The notes: a model not told the origin generated them from the letters alone. A DNA stretch of 50,991 nt from Chloroflexia bacterium (GCA_030431755.1 JAUIIK010000021.1:1-50991); one strand, 5' to 3'; positions 25,543 through 35,066 are shown, counted from the stretch's first letter. Numbers and translations are program-made.

Positions 25543-26494
25543 GTTCCAACACTTCCGGGTTCAGACAATGCGGCGGCTCGGTGCCCTCCAACACGGCAAT
25601 GATGTTGTCCACGGCGAGACGCGCCATCTCTGTCCGTGTCGCGACGGTCGCGCTTGCGATATGCGGCGTGATTGTCACGCGCTCAAAGGCATAGAGTGGA
25701 TGCGTCTGAGGTAGCGGCTCCGGATCGGTGACGTCGAGGCCTACTGCGCGCAGCTTCCCTGCTTCGAGGGCGGCGACGAGGGCGGTAGTGTCAATGACCG
25801 GCCCACGGGCAGTATTGATCAGGACTGCGTCATCTTTCATCATGCCGATGCGCTCGGCGTCAAGCAGCTGTCTGGTGCTGGGGGTCAGCGGCGTGTGAAT
25901 TGAGACGACGTCGCTCGTTTGGAGGAGCTCCGCGAGCGGCAAGTTCTCGTACGCAGCGCTATCACCCGCTGGATCACTCACTACGACCCTCATGCCAAGC
26001 GCCGACGCCATCTCGGCCAGGTTGCGACCGATGCGCCCGAAGCCGACGATGCCGAGCGTTGTGCCGGCAACGCCGCGGCCGAGAAATCGCATCGGGTACC
26101 AGGTTTCCCACTCTCCCGCCCTCGCCGACCGGTCGCCGGCAGACACTTGCCGCGCCGCGTCAAAAATCAGGGCCAACGCGAACTCGGCAGTCGTTTCAGT
26201 CAGAACATCGGGCGTCGTACAGACCGCGACGCCGCGCGAGGTCGCAGCCGGCACATCGATGTTGTCATAGCCGACCGCAAGGTTGCTGATGACACGCAGC
26301 GACGGATGCGCCGCCAGCACGTCATCATCTATGCGGTCAGTCAGCAACGTCAGCGCGCCAACCGCGTCGCTCAGGAGCTCGCGCAGCTGGTCCGGATCCG
26401 GCGGCAGATCCGAGTCCCACTCGGCAACCTCGAAGCGCTCGCGGAGCCGGTCAATCTCACTCTGGAACAGACGTCTTGTGACGGCAATTTTCAT
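25535..26494 (-). CDS. D-2-hydroxyacid dehydrogenase (glyoxylate/hydroxypyruvate reductase type)
   Basis: NAD(P)H-dependent interconversion of 2-oxoacids and D-2-hydroxyacids. 319 residues. Nucleotide motif GIVGFGRIGRNLAE near residue 150; catalytic Arg in NTARGPVID, Glu in TDPEPLP and His in TPHIASAT. It resembles glyoxylate/hydroxypyruvate reductases (GyaR) more than phosphoglycerate dehydrogenase, as there is no ACT domain. ATG 26494 with GGAG eight bases upstream. A TACAAT -10 box on the minus strand (26525-26520) could drive it with fabF. Confidence 0.9.
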   Translation of the reverse strand: MKIAVTRRLFQSEIDRLRERFEVAEWDSDLPPDPDQLRELLSDAVGALTLLTDRIDDDVLAAHPSLRVISNLAVGYDNIDVPAATSRGVAVCTTPDVLTETTAEFALALIFDAARQVSAGDRSARAGEWETWYPMRFLGRGVAGTTLGIVGFGRIGRNLAEMASALGMRVVVSDPAGDSAAYENLPLAELLQTSDVVSIHTPLTPSTRQLLDAERIGMMKDDAVLINTARGPVIDTTALVAALEAGKLRAVGLDVTDPEPLPQTHPLYAFERVTITPHIASATVATRTEMARLAVDNIIAVLEGTEPPHCLNPEVLERD

Positions 26495-26567
26495 GAAGTA
26501 TTCTCCACCCTCCGCGCCAATTGTAGACGTTCGGGTGCGCAGCTGATTCGGGACTGACGCGCCAAGT

Positions 26568-26576
26568 TGTTATACT
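26568..26576 (+). promoter_or_regulatory. extended -10 promoter of the 6S-like RNA
   Basis: TGTTATACT at 26568-26576: a TGn-extended -10 identical to the ABC exporter promoter at 8044-8036. The -35 region is poor. The predicted start near 26583 coincides with the base of the RNA stem. Confidence 0.6.
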
Positions 26577-26582
26577 GAATCA

Positions 26583-26740
26583 TAGGGCGAGGTAGTCCGG
26601 ACGCGCGGGGTTCACAGTAACTCGAGCCTACATGAAATAGCTTTCGGGAGTTCTTCTGCTCCATAAGTCGGAGTCGTCGAAACGCCCACCTGCGATTGCA
26701 GGCTCGAAGCTATCCCGCGTGAAACCGGCGTCTCGCCCTT
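26583..26740 (+). ncRNA. 6S RNA-like rod-shaped noncoding RNA (candidate)
   Basis: The gap between the 2-hydroxyacid dehydrogenase and holA folds as one long rod. Closing stem 26584-26591 with 26732-26739 (AGGGCGAG/CTCGCCCT), four pairs 26597-26600 with 26725-26728, a ten-pair stem 26602-26611 with 26712-26721 (two G-T), then a large asymmetric bubble (26612-26621 opposite 26708-26711), stem 26622-26629 with 26700-26707 (TCGAGCCT/AGGCTCGA), and an apical part with 26640-26646 pairing 26678-26685 with one bulge. Length about 158 and a stem-bubble-stem plan resemble 6S RNA, which binds the sigma-70 holoenzyme in its central bubble. No open frame with coding character crosses it. Sequence identity to known 6S families is untested. 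Confidence 0.5.
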
Positions 26741-26776
26741 ATCATTGCCTCCGCGTCTATAACAGAGAGAAGCGCC

Positions 26777-27778
26777 ATGAGCGTCGTCCTGCTCCACGGT
26801 CGCAATTCCGTCGACCTCGATGAGCGCCTCGCCGCATTGCTCGCGGAGCATGATCCTGGTGGCCTCAACACCGCGAAACTCGATAGCGACATTGCCAACG
26901 TCACCGACATTGCAGCCGCCGTCTCAACACCCGGATTCTTCGGCTCAGGCCGGGTTGTCGTATTGCGCGGCGTGCCGGGAGTTGATCGAAACGCCAGGGC
27001 GGATTGGGACGAACTGGAACCGCTGCTCACCGGCCAACCAGAGACAACGGTGTCGATCCTCGTCACCGGTCAGAAGATCCCGGCCAACCGCAAAGCGCTC
27101 AAGACCGCGAAAGCCCGCAAGTGGACGGTCGAGCTCTACGAGACGCTCTACGGGCGTGATCTGGAGGCTTGGGCCAGCAACCGCGCCAAGACACTCGGAG
27201 TGAAGTTCGAGCTGGTGGCCGTGCGGGAGCTACTGGACCGGCTCTACCCGACGAGCTGGCAGCGCGAGGACCGCTGGAACCCGCAGACACTTGACATGCG
27301 ACTCATTTCCACCGAGATCGAAAAGCTGGCAGCTGGCTGCGTGACCGGCACGGTCTCACAGCAGATGGTCCAAGAGCTTGTCGCCGACCGGTCCGGCGTC
27401 ACCGCCTTCAAATTGAACGATGAAACCTACGAGGGCCGAGCCGGCGCGGCACTGATTGAGCTTGACATGGTGCTTGCGAATGGTGAAGCGCCCGAGCGTG
27501 TTATCGGACAGATTGGCTACCAGCCGGGCGTGCTACTTGCCGCCGGCTATGTCCAGCGCTATGGCGTCGACACCGTCGCCGATGCCTCGGGCGTCAGCGC
27601 AGGGCAGCTCAAGGCGACGGTCAGCCGCAAGTCCGGTTGGCGGAACAGCAGCGGTTTGAGCAGTGCAGTAGAGGCGCTGCGGCGTTCGGAGTGGCTGGTG
27701 AAGACCGGACGGGCATCATCATCGGAGTCGGTGCTGACTCCACTCGTAGCTGAGATCGCCGAGGGCTTCCGCCGGTAG
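26777..27778 (+). CDS. holA: DNA polymerase III delta subunit
   Basis: Clamp-loader wrench that opens the beta ring. 333 residues. The N-terminal AAA-like fold has the family pattern LLHGRNSVDLDERL, then FFGSGRVVVLRGVP near residue 54; there is no functional Walker A, as expected for delta. The middle segment DMRLISTEIEKLAA and the C-terminal helical domain (SGVSAGQLKATVSRKSGW) are typical. Only a GA-rich stretch precedes the ATG. It follows the 6S-like RNA by 36 bases and may be reached by read-through from its promoter. The convergent rpsT stop lies nine bases away. Confidence 0.92.
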   Translation: MSVVLLHGRNSVDLDERLAALLAEHDPGGLNTAKLDSDIANVTDIAAAVSTPGFFGSGRVVVLRGVPGVDRNARADWDELEPLLTGQPETTVSILVTGQKIPANRKALKTAKARKWTVELYETLYGRDLEAWASNRAKTLGVKFELVAVRELLDRLYPTSWQREDRWNPQTLDMRLISTEIEKLAAGCVTGTVSQQMVQELVADRSGVTAFKLNDETYEGRAGAALIELDMVLANGEAPERVIGQIGYQPGVLLAAGYVQRYGVDTVADASGVSAGQLKATVSRKSGWRNSSGLSSAVEALRRSEWLVKTGRASSSESVLTPLVAEIAEGFRR

Positions 27779-27787
27779 GGGCGGGCG

Positions 27788-28057
27788 CTAGGCGGCTTCC
27801 ATGGCGTTGAAGCGCTTCATCAGGCGCGACTTCCGGCGAGCGGCGTTGTTCTTGTGAATGACGCCCTTGGAAGCTGTCTTGTCCAGCTGGCGGACGGCAC
27901 GCGCGACGGCGTCCTGCGCCGCGTCACGATCGCCGCTCTCGATCGCCTCGACCGCCCGGCGCACGAGCGTGCGCGAAGCGGAGCGCGACACACGGTTGCG
28001 CTGAGCCTGACGTTGATTGACGCGAATACGCTTGCGTGCCTGCTTCGAATGAGCCAA
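27788..28057 (-). CDS. rpsT: 30S ribosomal protein S20
   Basis: Binds 16S rRNA and is needed for 30S assembly. 89 residues, rich in Arg/Lys/Ala: SKQARKRIRVNQRQAQRN at the start, KGVIHKNNAARRKSRLMKR near the end, both diagnostic. The start codon is TTG at 28057 with a GGGGGAG site four to five bases upstream; the next residue pattern AHSK fits the family N-terminus, so no alternative start is likely. E. coli rpsT also uses TTG (UUG), where it is linked to autoregulation by S20. Confidence 0.97.
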   Translation of the reverse strand: MAHSKQARKRIRVNQRQAQRNRVSRSASRTLVRRAVEAIESGDRDAAQDAVARAVRQLDKTASKGVIHKNNAARRKSRLMKRFNAMEAA

Positions 28058-28148
28058 TGCTCTCCCCCGCCTGTAAGAATCTATTCTCGTTCAAGTTCGT
28101 AAACAGCAGAATAACGGCGGGAAATCTCGCCCACCGGACAACCGCAAG

Positions 28149-28177
28149 AGTGTACCAACCCACCCGCTGGCTCGCAA
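28149..28177 (-). promoter_or_regulatory. promoter of rpsT
   Basis: On the minus strand TTGCGA (28177-28172), 17 bases, then TACACT (28154-28149). Predicted start near 28142, leader about 85 bases. Confidence 0.6.
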
Positions 28178-28184
28178 TCTCACG

Positions 28185-28190
28185 TACAAT
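28185..28190 (+). promoter_or_regulatory. possible -10 box of murJ (near-leaderless)
   Basis: TACAAT nine bases before the murJ ATG and no ribosome site in between. If used, transcription would begin within about three bases of the start codon. The -35 is poor. Confidence 0.4.
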
Positions 28191-28199
28191 CGCGCGGCA

Positions 28200-29906
28200 A
28201 TGGATGCGGCGAAGAGAGCTCCACACGACCAGTTTCCCGACACTCAGGAACTTCCGGAGCTTCCCGTCTCCGGCGATGATGCGCAATCCGCACAGTCCGC
28301 AATGTCCGGGGTCGCCCGCAACGCCGTCATCGTCGGGGTTGCGTTCATACTGAGCCGCCTGCTTGGCGTCGTGCGCGAGATCGCGATTGCGGCGCGCTTC
28401 GGGACATCGCCAGACTACGACGCCTACGTGGCCGCGTTCCGGATTCCTGACCTGCTCTTTCTACTGGTGATGAGCGGCGCGTTCGGCAGCGCCTTTATCC
28501 CAGTCTTTGCCGGATTCATTGCCCGGCGGGACGAGCGCGGCGCGTGGCGGCTTGCGAGCGCCGTCCTGAGCTTCACAGTGCTGGTGCTGGCCGTGTTTTC
28601 GGTCGCTGTGCTGATCTTCGCGGGGCCGCTCATCTCGTATGTTGTTGCCCCCGGGCTGGATGCCGAACGCCAGTCACTGGCGACAGATCTGACACGGTTG
28701 CTGCTCTTGTCCCCACTGCTGCTCGGGCTCGGAATCGCCTTCAAAGGTATTCTCGAAGCGCAAGAGCGCTTCGCATTGGCGGCGTTCGCGCCGGTCTTCT
28801 ACAACGCGGGGATCGTCTTTGGCGCGGTCGCGCTGGTCGGACCGTTCGGGATATTCGGTCTCGCGTTCGGCGTGATCATCGGCGCGGCGCTACATGCCGG
28901 GATGCAGTTTGCCGGCCTACTGCGCGGCAGGATGTGGCTGGAGTGGCTGCCCAACCGCGATATCCCAGGTGTCCGCACTGTCGGACGGTTGATGGCCCCA
29001 CGCGTCGCGGGTCAGGCGGCGTTCCAGGTCAACTTCATCGTGATGACGAACTTCGCGTCGCGTCTGTCGGCCAGCAGCGTCGGCGCGTTGAACTATGCCT
29101 TCCAGCTCTTCATGCTGCCGTATGGGGTACTGGCGCTCAGCCTGTCAACGGTGATCTTCCCGCTGCTCTCGCGGCAGTTCGAGCTGGGGCGGATCGAAGA
29201 GTTGAAGGCGACGATCGGTCGGGCGCTGTCGCCATTGATCTTCCTGAGCTTGCCGGCGGCGATTGGCCTCTTTGCCTATCGCGAGAGCATCGTTCAGGTG
29301 CTCTTCGAGTCCGGATCCTTCGACAGCGAATCGACACGCCTCGTCGCCGGCGCGCTTGCCTACTTCACGCTCGGCTTGCTCGGCTGGGCGGTGATTGAGG
29401 CGTTGACACGTGTCTTCTATGCGATGCAGGACACGAAAACGCCGGTCATCATCTCCGTCTCGGCCGTCGTCATCAACGTGCTCTTGAGCTGGTGGTTGTC
29501 CCGGCGCATGGGCTACCAGGGGTTGGCGCTCGCGCTTTCAATCGCGAGCACGGTCGAAGCGTTGGCCCTGGTGGCAATCCTGCAACTGCGGATTGGCTTC
29601 GTCACCCGCAACCTCGTTGGCAGGGTCGCAAGGTCGGTCCTCGCTGCAGCTATCTTTCTGCCCTACGCTGTCTGGTCCGGGAACATGCTGGCGACAGCGA
29701 CGGACCCGACCGAGAATCGCAGTCTCGTCGACTATCTGCTGTTCGGGTACGGACTGGTTGCGGCGGTTGCCGTGTTCTTCGTCGTCGCGTACGTCGTGGG
29801 TGCGCGCGATGTCTGCGAGATCGGCGAGCGCATGCCGGTTGTGCGGCGCTGGATTCGCCCGTTTCTCGATGCGCGCTTTGGCCGCCAACGCCCTGAGACT
29901 TCGTGA
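28200..29906 (+). CDS. murJ: lipid II flippase MurJ
   Basis: Flips lipid II across the cytoplasmic membrane for peptidoglycan synthesis; polytopic MOP-superfamily protein. 568 residues with about 14 hydrophobic segments. AFILSRLLGVVREIAIAARFG near residue 45 holds the conserved Arg-containing first helix; VMSGAFGSAFIPVF is helix 2 and ARRDERGAWRLA the loop. The 40-residue hydrophilic N-terminus is unusual; a start at a later codon cannot be excluded, but ATG 28200 lies right after a TACAAT box. The divergent neighbour is rpsT and lepA follows downstream. Confidence 0.93.
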   Translation: MDAAKRAPHDQFPDTQELPELPVSGDDAQSAQSAMSGVARNAVIVGVAFILSRLLGVVREIAIAARFGTSPDYDAYVAAFRIPDLLFLLVMSGAFGSAFIPVFAGFIARRDERGAWRLASAVLSFTVLVLAVFSVAVLIFAGPLISYVVAPGLDAERQSLATDLTRLLLLSPLLLGLGIAFKGILEAQERFALAAFAPVFYNAGIVFGAVALVGPFGIFGLAFGVIIGAALHAGMQFAGLLRGRMWLEWLPNRDIPGVRTVGRLMAPRVAGQAAFQVNFIVMTNFASRLSASSVGALNYAFQLFMLPYGVLALSLSTVIFPLLSRQFELGRIEELKATIGRALSPLIFLSLPAAIGLFAYRESIVQVLFESGSFDSESTRLVAGALAYFTLGLLGWAVIEALTRVFYAMQDTKTPVIISVSAVVINVLLSWWLSRRMGYQGLALALSIASTVEALALVAILQLRIGFVTRNLVGRVARSVLAAAIFLPYAVWSGNMLATATDPTENRSLVDYLLFGYGLVAAVAVFFVVAYVVGARDVCEIGERMPVVRRWIRPFLDARFGRQRPETS

Positions 29907-29914
29907 CACTCCGG

Positions 29915-29920
29915 TATACT
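29915..29920 (+). promoter_or_regulatory. possible -10 box of lepA
   Basis: TATACT nine bases after the murJ stop. There is no clear -35. The predicted start near 29927 would place the hairpin 29931-29946 at the very 5' end of the lepA transcript. Confidence 0.4.
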
Positions 29921-29930
29921 TTGGCTTGAT

Positions 29931-29946
29931 CCACCCGGTCGGGTGG
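29931..29946 (+). terminator. hairpin between murJ and lepA (weak terminator or leader stem)
   Basis: CCACCC (29931-29936) pairs with GGGTGG (29941-29946) around GGTC, followed by CGCTTTCG. With only three T it is a poor terminator; it may partly end murJ transcripts or protect the lepA 5' end. Confidence 0.35.
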
Positions 29947-29984
29947 CGCTTTCGTATGTATGGAATCCGAGTAAATAGCACAAC

Positions 29985-31811
29985 ATGACAGACCAGCGCC
30001 TGATTCGCAATTTCAGCATCATCGCACATGTCGATCACGGGAAATCGACGCTGGCCGACCGGCTTCTGGAGGTCACCGGCACGGTCGACAAGCGCACGAT
30101 GACCGAGCAACTGCTCGACTCGATGGATCTCGAGCGCGAGAAGGGCATCACGATCAAGATGCGCGCAGTGCGGATGGAGTACGAAGCGGCGGACGGCCAG
30201 ACCTATGTGCTCAACCTGATCGACACGCCTGGCCATGTGGACTTCTCTTACGAGGTTAGCCGCTCGCTGGCCGCCGGCGAAGGCGCGCTGCTGGTCGTCG
30301 ATGCGGCCCAGGGCGTCGAGGCCCAGACCGTCGCGAATGTCTACCTGGCACTTGACAACGACCTGACCCTCATCGCGGTCATCAACAAGATCGACCTGCC
30401 TAGCGCGATGCCGGATCAGGTGGCAGACGAGATAAGCGATCTCATCGGCCTGCTACCGGAGGAGATTGTCCAAACGTCCGCCAAGACGGGATACGGGATT
30501 GACAACGTACTCCAGGCGGTTGTCGATCACATTCCGCCGCCGACCGGTGACGCGGACGCTCCGGTCAAGGCGCTCGTCTTCGACTCCCATTACGACCAGT
30601 ACAAAGGCGTGATCGCCTATGTGAAGGTTGAGGAAGGCACCATACCGGCCGATGCCCGCATTCGGATGATGGCGACGAAGAAGGAGTCGGAGCTCATCGA
30701 GGTCGGCGTCTTCCGCCCTGATCTGAGGCCGGTGAAATCGCTGAGCGCCGGCGAGGTCGGCTACGTCGCTACCGGCTTTAAGAACGTCGGCGACTGTCAG
30801 GTTGGCGACACCGTCACGCTGTCGGCGCGCCCGGCCCCCGAACCGCTCCCCGGCTACCGTCCGGCAAAACCGATGGTCTTCGCGGGCTTCTTCCCAGTGG
30901 AGAGTGAGGACTACCCGGAGCTGCGGGATGCGCTCGAACGCCTGCGGCTTAACGATGCGTCCCTGGTCTACGAGGCGGACTCGTCGGACGCGCTCGGGTT
31001 CGGCTTCCGTTGCGGTTTCCTGGGGCTGCTTCACATGGAGATCATTCAGGAGCGCTTGGAACGCGAGTACGAGCTGGATCTGCTCGCGACCGCGCCCAGC
31101 GTTGAGTACGAGGTCGTCAAGACCACCGGCGAGATTGTGCGGGTCGATAACCCTTCGGACCTGCCTGATCCCGGTGAGATCGACGACATCCGCGAACCAT
31201 ATATGGAGATTGGGATCATCAGTCCTTCGCGCTACATCGGGGCGATTATGGATCTCGTGACCAACCGGCGCGGCGAGTACGAGCATATGGAATACCTTGA
31301 CGAGGACCGCGTATCGCTCAAGTTCGTAATGCCGCTCGGCGAGCTGATTGTCGAGTTCTACGATCAGCTGAAATCCCGCACCCAGGGCTATGCCTCGCTC
31401 GACTACCAGTTCAAAGAAATGCGCGCCGGCAATCTCGTCAAGCTCGATGTGCTTGTCAACGGGCAGCCGGTCGATGCGCTCTCGGTCATCACGCACCGCG
31501 ACGAGGCCTACTATCGTGGCCGCGAGCTTGTCGCCCAGCTTCGCAAGCTGATTCCACGGCAGATGTTCGACGTGCCGGTGCAGGCGTCCATTGGCAGCCG
31601 CATCGTCGCGCGCGAAACGGTCAAGGCGTTGCGGAAGAACGTCCTCTCGAAGTGCTACGGTGGCGATGTGACGCGCAAGCGCAAGCTGCTGGAGAAGCAG
31701 AAAGAGGGCAAGCAGCGGATGAAGATGGTCGGCAACGTCGAGATTCCGCAGGAAGCCTTCATGTCGGTGTTGACGATCGGTTCGGGCGACAAAGCCCTCT
31801 CCGAGCGGTAG
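29985..31811 (+). CDS. lepA: elongation factor 4 (LepA)
   Basis: Ribosome-associated GTPase, thought to act in back-translocation or 30S biogenesis. 608 residues, the normal length. G1 motif AHVDHGKST (12-20), G2/G3 EREKGITIK and DTPGHVDF, G4 NKID; the C-terminal LepA-specific domain includes [17 protein letters not shown] at the end. The ribosome site is weak. The next gene starts five bases after the stop. Confidence 0.98.
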   Translation: MTDQRLIRNFSIIAHVDHGKSTLADRLLEVTGTVDKRTMTEQLLDSMDLEREKGITIKMRAVRMEYEAADGQTYVLNLIDTPGHVDFSYEVSRSLAAGEGALLVVDAAQGVEAQTVANVYLALDNDLTLIAVINKIDLPSAMPDQVADEISDLIGLLPEEIVQTSAKTGYGIDNVLQAVVDHIPPPTGDADAPVKALVFDSHYDQYKGVIAYVKVEEGTIPADARIRMMATKKESELIEVGVFRPDLRPVKSLSAGEVGYVATGFKNVGDCQVGDTVTLSARPAPEPLPGYRPAKPMVFAGFFPVESEDYPELRDALERLRLNDASLVYEADSSDALGFGFRCGFLGLLHMEIIQERLEREYELDLLATAPSVEYEVVKTTGEIVRVDNPSDLPDPGEIDDIREPYMEIGIISPSRYIGAIMDLVTNRRGEYEHMEYLDEDRVSLKFVMPLGELIVEFYDQLKSRTQGYASLDYQFKEMRAGNLVKLDVLVNGQPVDALSVITHRDEAYYRGRELVAQLRKLIPRQMFDVPVQASIGSRIVARETVKALRKNVLSKCYGGDVTRKRKLLEKQKEGKQRMKMVGNVEIPQEAFMSVLTIGSGDKALSER

Positions 31812-31816
31812 CCGGC

Positions 31817-32770
31817 GTGCGAGTTGTCGCCATCGGCCTCCATGGCCAGCGCCCAGCAGCCACATTCGCAGACGTATTTGATCGCGTCCCTGTGTTCGCG
31901 CGCGACACGTCGCTTGCACGCGGCTGGCTTGGCGAGTGCGAGGGCCGGGTCATTTGCCTCGATCACCTCTTCGACTCAGAAGACATTCGTGCGATCCCAG
32001 GCGCTGTCGCCGACGCTATTGTTCACCGTGCGAACTGCGACACTGCTTGCTACCTTGTCCCCGGCGCTGCCAACGTCGGTGACTTGACGGTGCAACAGCT
32101 CGCCAAGGTTGCGGACGTCGAGGTAATCGCCGGCGTCGTTGGTGCTCCGTCCGCCGTCGGGAGCATCAGGATTGTCGACGCGCTTGCGCTGGCCATTGCA
32201 GAGGCGGCATATCCATTTGATGCTGGACTTGAGAGCCTTGACGCCTTTGTCTCAACCGTCATCACGAATTTTCGCGGCAGCCGGGTCGTGCAGCTTGCTT
32301 CACAGCGTATCGAGAGGCAGCTCGGCAACAAGCCGGATGCCCGTCACGGCGACACGCTCACGTTCATGCCGGAGTCTGAGCCGGGCGCGCGAGCGAGCCT
32401 CGCCGGTTTCGAGCAGATCATGGCAACCTTGCGGGCGCCTGGCGGGTGTCCCTGGGATCAGGAGCAAACGATTGCGACGCTCCTGCCGCAGCTCACCGAA
32501 GAGCTTGACGAGTTCAGCGAGGCGGTCGCCGGCGGGGATCATGGCGAACAGGCGGAGGAGCTTGGCGACGTGCTCCTGCACATCGTGATGATCGCCCAGA
32601 TAGCGCGCGAAGCCGGCCAATTCACCATGGCCGACGTACTGAACGCAGTGAGCGGCAAGATGGTGCGGCGGCACCCGCACGTATTTGGCGACCGCGAGAT
32701 CGAGAACGTTGAAGACCTGCACGCGATGTGGGATGAGATCAAGCAACAGGAAAAAGCAGCGAGCGGGTGA
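31817..32770 (+). CDS. MazG nucleotide pyrophosphohydrolase with degenerate N-terminal methylase-like domain (YabN-like)
   Basis: 317 residues from GTG 31817. The C-terminal domain (about 195-310) is Maz[25 protein letters not shown] with the metal-binding Glu residues, and [11 protein letters not shown]. MazG enzymes hydrolyse nucleoside triphosphates to monophosphate and pyrophosphate, clearing damaged nucleotides or lowering (p)ppGpp. The first about 190 residues look like a tetrapyrrole-methylase fold (VVAIGLHGQ at the start), as in B. subtilis YabN, but the usual SAM-binding glycines are poor. The frame is open upstream within lepA, where composition is antisense-like, so the GTG after the lepA stop is preferred. 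aspS starts 34 bases later. Confidence 0.85.
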   Translation: MRVVAIGLHGQRPAATFADVFDRVPVFARDTSLARGWLGECEGRVICLDHLFDSEDIRAIPGAVADAIVHRANCDTACYLVPGAANVGDLTVQQLAKVADVEVIAGVVGAPSAVGSIRIVDALALAIAEAAYPFDAGLESLDAFVSTVITNFRGSRVVQLASQRIERQLGNKPDARHGDTLTFMPESEPGARASLAGFEQIMATLRAPGGCPWDQEQTIATLLPQLTEELDEFSEAVAGGDHGEQAEELGDVLLHIVMIAQIAREAGQFTMADVLNAVSGKMVRRHPHVFGDREIENVEDLHAMWDEIKQQEKAASG

Positions 32771-32804
32771 GATTGCGCCCGAAGATTGGACCGGAGTAGA
32801 GACG

Positions 32805-34589
32805 ATGGCGGCGACACGCAGATATCAGACATGCGGCGAACTGCGGATCGAGGACGTCGGCGAGGACGTCACGCTGCGCGGGTGGGTACACCGCCGGCGC
32901 GACCACGGCGGGTTGATATTCTTCGATCTGCGCGATCGCTATGGTCTCACGCAGGTTGTTGCGAACCCTGAGGAATCGAGCGAGGCGCATCGTGTCGCTG
33001 AGACATTGCGGGCCGAATTTGTTGTTGAGGTGCGCGGCGTCGTGCGCGAGCGGCCGGAGGGCACGCGCAACCCCAATCTTGGCACCGGCGATATCGAGGT
33101 CGAAGCGGTCTCAATTAAGATTGAGAACGAGGCCCTGACTCCGCCGTTCGAGCTCACTGATGACAGTGACGTGGACGAGACGATCCGGCTGGAGTACCGC
33201 TACCTCGATCTGCGGCGTGAGCGCATGCAGCGCAACCTGATGTTGCGGCACAAGGTCGTCAAGACGATTCGCGACTACCTCGATGCGCGCGACTTCGTCG
33301 AGATCGAGACACCGGTCCTGATCAAGAGTACTCCCGAGGGCGCTCGTGATTATGACGTGCCAAGCCGGCTCCACCCAGGGGAGTTCTATGCTCTCCCGCA
33401 GTCGCCTCAGCAGCTCAAGCAACTATTGATGGTGAGTGGCATGGACCGCTACTACCAGATTGCCCGCTGCTTCCGCGACGAGGATCTCCGCGCTGACCGG
33501 CAACCCGAGTTCACGCAGCTCGACCTCGAAATGTCATTCGTCGACACTGAGGACGTTCTCAACCTCACTGAAGGGCTCTTTGTAGAGCTGATTGAAGCGG
33601 CCGGGCTGACGGTCCGGGAGAAGCCTTTCCCGCGCCTGAGCTACGCTGAGTCGATGCTCAAGTATGGCAACGACAAGCCGGATCTGCGCTTCGGCCTGGA
33701 GATCCACGACGTCACCGAGCTCGTCGCAGGTTCTGAGTTCAATGTCTTCGCATCGACAGCGAAGTCGGGCGGCGTCGTGCGGGTAATCGCAGTCCCTCAG
33801 AAGGCGGACATCTCGCGCCGCGAGATTGATGACCTGACTGCGTACGCGCAACGCCAGGGGGCGAAGGGGCTCGCCTGGATGGGCCTGCAAGACGAGGACG
33901 GCGCGCTTACAGCACGTTCGCCGATTGCGCGGTTCTTCAACGAGAGCGACCTACAGGCAATAGCCGAGGCGGCGGATGCCAGCGTTGGCGACTTGCTCCT
34001 CTTCGTCGCGGACACTGAGGAGGTCGCGGCAACGGTTCTGGGGCGCATTCGGAACCGCCTCGGCGACGAGCTCGGGTTGGCCGATCCGAACGTCAGTGCT
34101 CCATGCTGGGTGCTCGAGTTCCCGATGTATGAGTGGAACGACGACGAGAACCGCTGGGACGCCATGCACCACCCGTTCACGGCGCCGATGGACGATGACA
34201 TCGAGCTGCTTGACACGGATCCCGGCAAGGTCCGCGCGAAGGCCTACGACATCGTGATGGACGGCTACGAGATGGGCAGCGGGTCGATCCGTATCCACCA
34301 GCGCGCGCTGCAGAACAAGATCTTCGAGATCATGGGCTATCCGCCCGAGGAGATCGACGTGCGCTTTGGCCACATGCTCCACGCGTTCGAATATGGCGCG
34401 CCGCCGCATGGCGGTATCGCACCTGGCATTGACCGGATCGTGATGCGGCTGGCTCAGGAGGACTCGATTCGGGAAGTGATCGCCTTCCCGAAGACTCAGA
34501 GCGGCCGTGACTTGATGTTCGGGGCCCCGGGCGGGATCGACGAGCGGCAGAAACGAGAGCTGCACATCCGGACAATCGAGGCAGATTAG
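32805..34589 (+). CDS. aspS: aspartyl-tRNA synthetase (bacterial type, with GAD domain)
   Basis: 594 residues from ATG 32805, with GGAG eight bases upstream; the in-frame region further up is the mazG gene in another frame. Order: anticodon-binding OB fold (1-110, [22 protein letters not shown]), class II core with motif 2 ([22 protein letters not shown]), the inserted GAD domain (about 290-420) found in bacterial AspRS, and motif 3 ([14 protein letters not shown]). It charges tRNA-Asp; whether it also misacylates tRNA-Asn cannot be judged from this alone. No T-rich terminator was seen after it. Confidence 0.97.
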   Translation: MAATRRYQTCGELRIEDVGEDVTLRGWVHRRRDHGGLIFFDLRDRYGLTQVVANPEESSEAHRVAETLRAEFVVEVRGVVRERPEGTRNPNLGTGDIEVEAVSIKIENEALTPPFELTDDSDVDETIRLEYRYLDLRRERMQRNLMLRHKVVKTIRDYLDARDFVEIETPVLIKSTPEGARDYDVPSRLHPGEFYALPQSPQQLKQLLMVSGMDRYYQIARCFRDEDLRADRQPEFTQLDLEMSFVDTEDVLNLTEGLFVELIEAAGLTVREKPFPRLSYAESMLKYGNDKPDLRFGLEIHDVTELVAGSEFNVFASTAKSGGVVRVIAVPQKADISRREIDDLTAYAQRQGAKGLAWMGLQDEDGALTARSPIARFFNESDLQAIAEAADASVGDLLLFVADTEEVAATVLGRIRNRLGDELGLADPNVSAPCWVLEFPMYEWNDDENRWDAMHHPFTAPMDDDIELLDTDPGKVRAKAYDIVMDGYEMGSGSIRIHQRALQNKIFEIMGYPPEEIDVRFGHMLHAFEYGAPPHGGIAPGIDRIVMRLAQEDSIREVIAFPKTQSGRDLMFGAPGGIDERQKRELHIRTIEAD

Positions 34590-34818
34590 GGCCGCAGGTA
34601 CTACTACGTACACCTGTGCTATCGCGTCGTCGATGCAAGAGGCCCGGGCGTGACACCATTGGCCCTGCCCTGGACGTGACCTACCACCGTTTCGCCAGGG
34701 TGGCCGATGGCCGACAATCAGAATGACTGGTCGAGCAGTGATGACCGGTTAACGTCCGGGCGGCCGAGCGCTTCGGCCCTTGCCCTTCGAGAGTTCCGGA
34801 ACTGAGGACAGCACCCTG

Positions 34819-35040
34819 ATGCAGCAGCGCATTCTCAAGAGAATTCCCGCCACCGTGGTGACACGGATCGACTTCGACGACCCGCGGCTCGTGCTCGCGC
34901 CGACTGAACGCGCGGCGCTGGTCGAGGTGGCGGCGAAGCACTCGGACCAGATTACCCTGCGCAAGATCGGTCTTAACCAGATGCAGATCCGCCAGCTGGA
35001 GTTCTTTCGGTGGATGCTCGAGAGCGATAGCGGGCGCTAG
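34819..35040 (+). CDS. small uncharacterised protein
   Basis: 73 residues from ATG 34819 (MQQRILKRIPATVVTRID), with GAGGA about 11 bases upstream. Codon use (G/C at third positions) fits the neighbours, which supports a real gene. The C-terminal half is amphipathic helical (LVEVAAKHSDQITLRKIGLNQMQIRQLEFF). I recognise no domain. The frame is open 13 codons further upstream. The 229 bases before it, after aspS, hold only small GC hairpins (for example GGCCGA/TCGGCC near 34762) that I cannot assign. Confidence 0.5.
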   Translation: MQQRILKRIPATVVTRIDFDDPRLVLAPTERAALVEVAAKHSDQITLRKIGLNQMQIRQLEFFRWMLESDSGR

Positions 35041-35066
35041 TCGCCTGAGAAGTTAATGCCTGCCTG

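Noticed and set aside
24628-25602. 324-codon plus-strand frame opposite fabF
   Set aside because: Mirror frame caused by high GC at third positions; fabF is intact on the other strand.
26583-26740. RNase P RNA: the 5' part (GAGG.AGTCCGGAC) recalls its conserved region
   Set aside because: The transcript is about 160 bases, less than half of RNase P RNA, and the P4-forming 3' element is not found; the rod fold explains the sequence better.
26612-26851. 79-codon minus-strand frame over the RNA candidate and holA start
   Set aside because: No ribosome site, unlike codon use, and it runs through the structured RNA.
30453-31919. 488-codon minus-strand open frame opposite lepA
   Set aside because: Antisense shadow of a highly conserved gene; translation has no family features and no ribosome site.
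34681-34941. 86-codon minus-strand frame opposite the small gene 34819-35040
   Set aside because: The plus-strand frame has codon use like real genes and a ribosome site; this one has neither.
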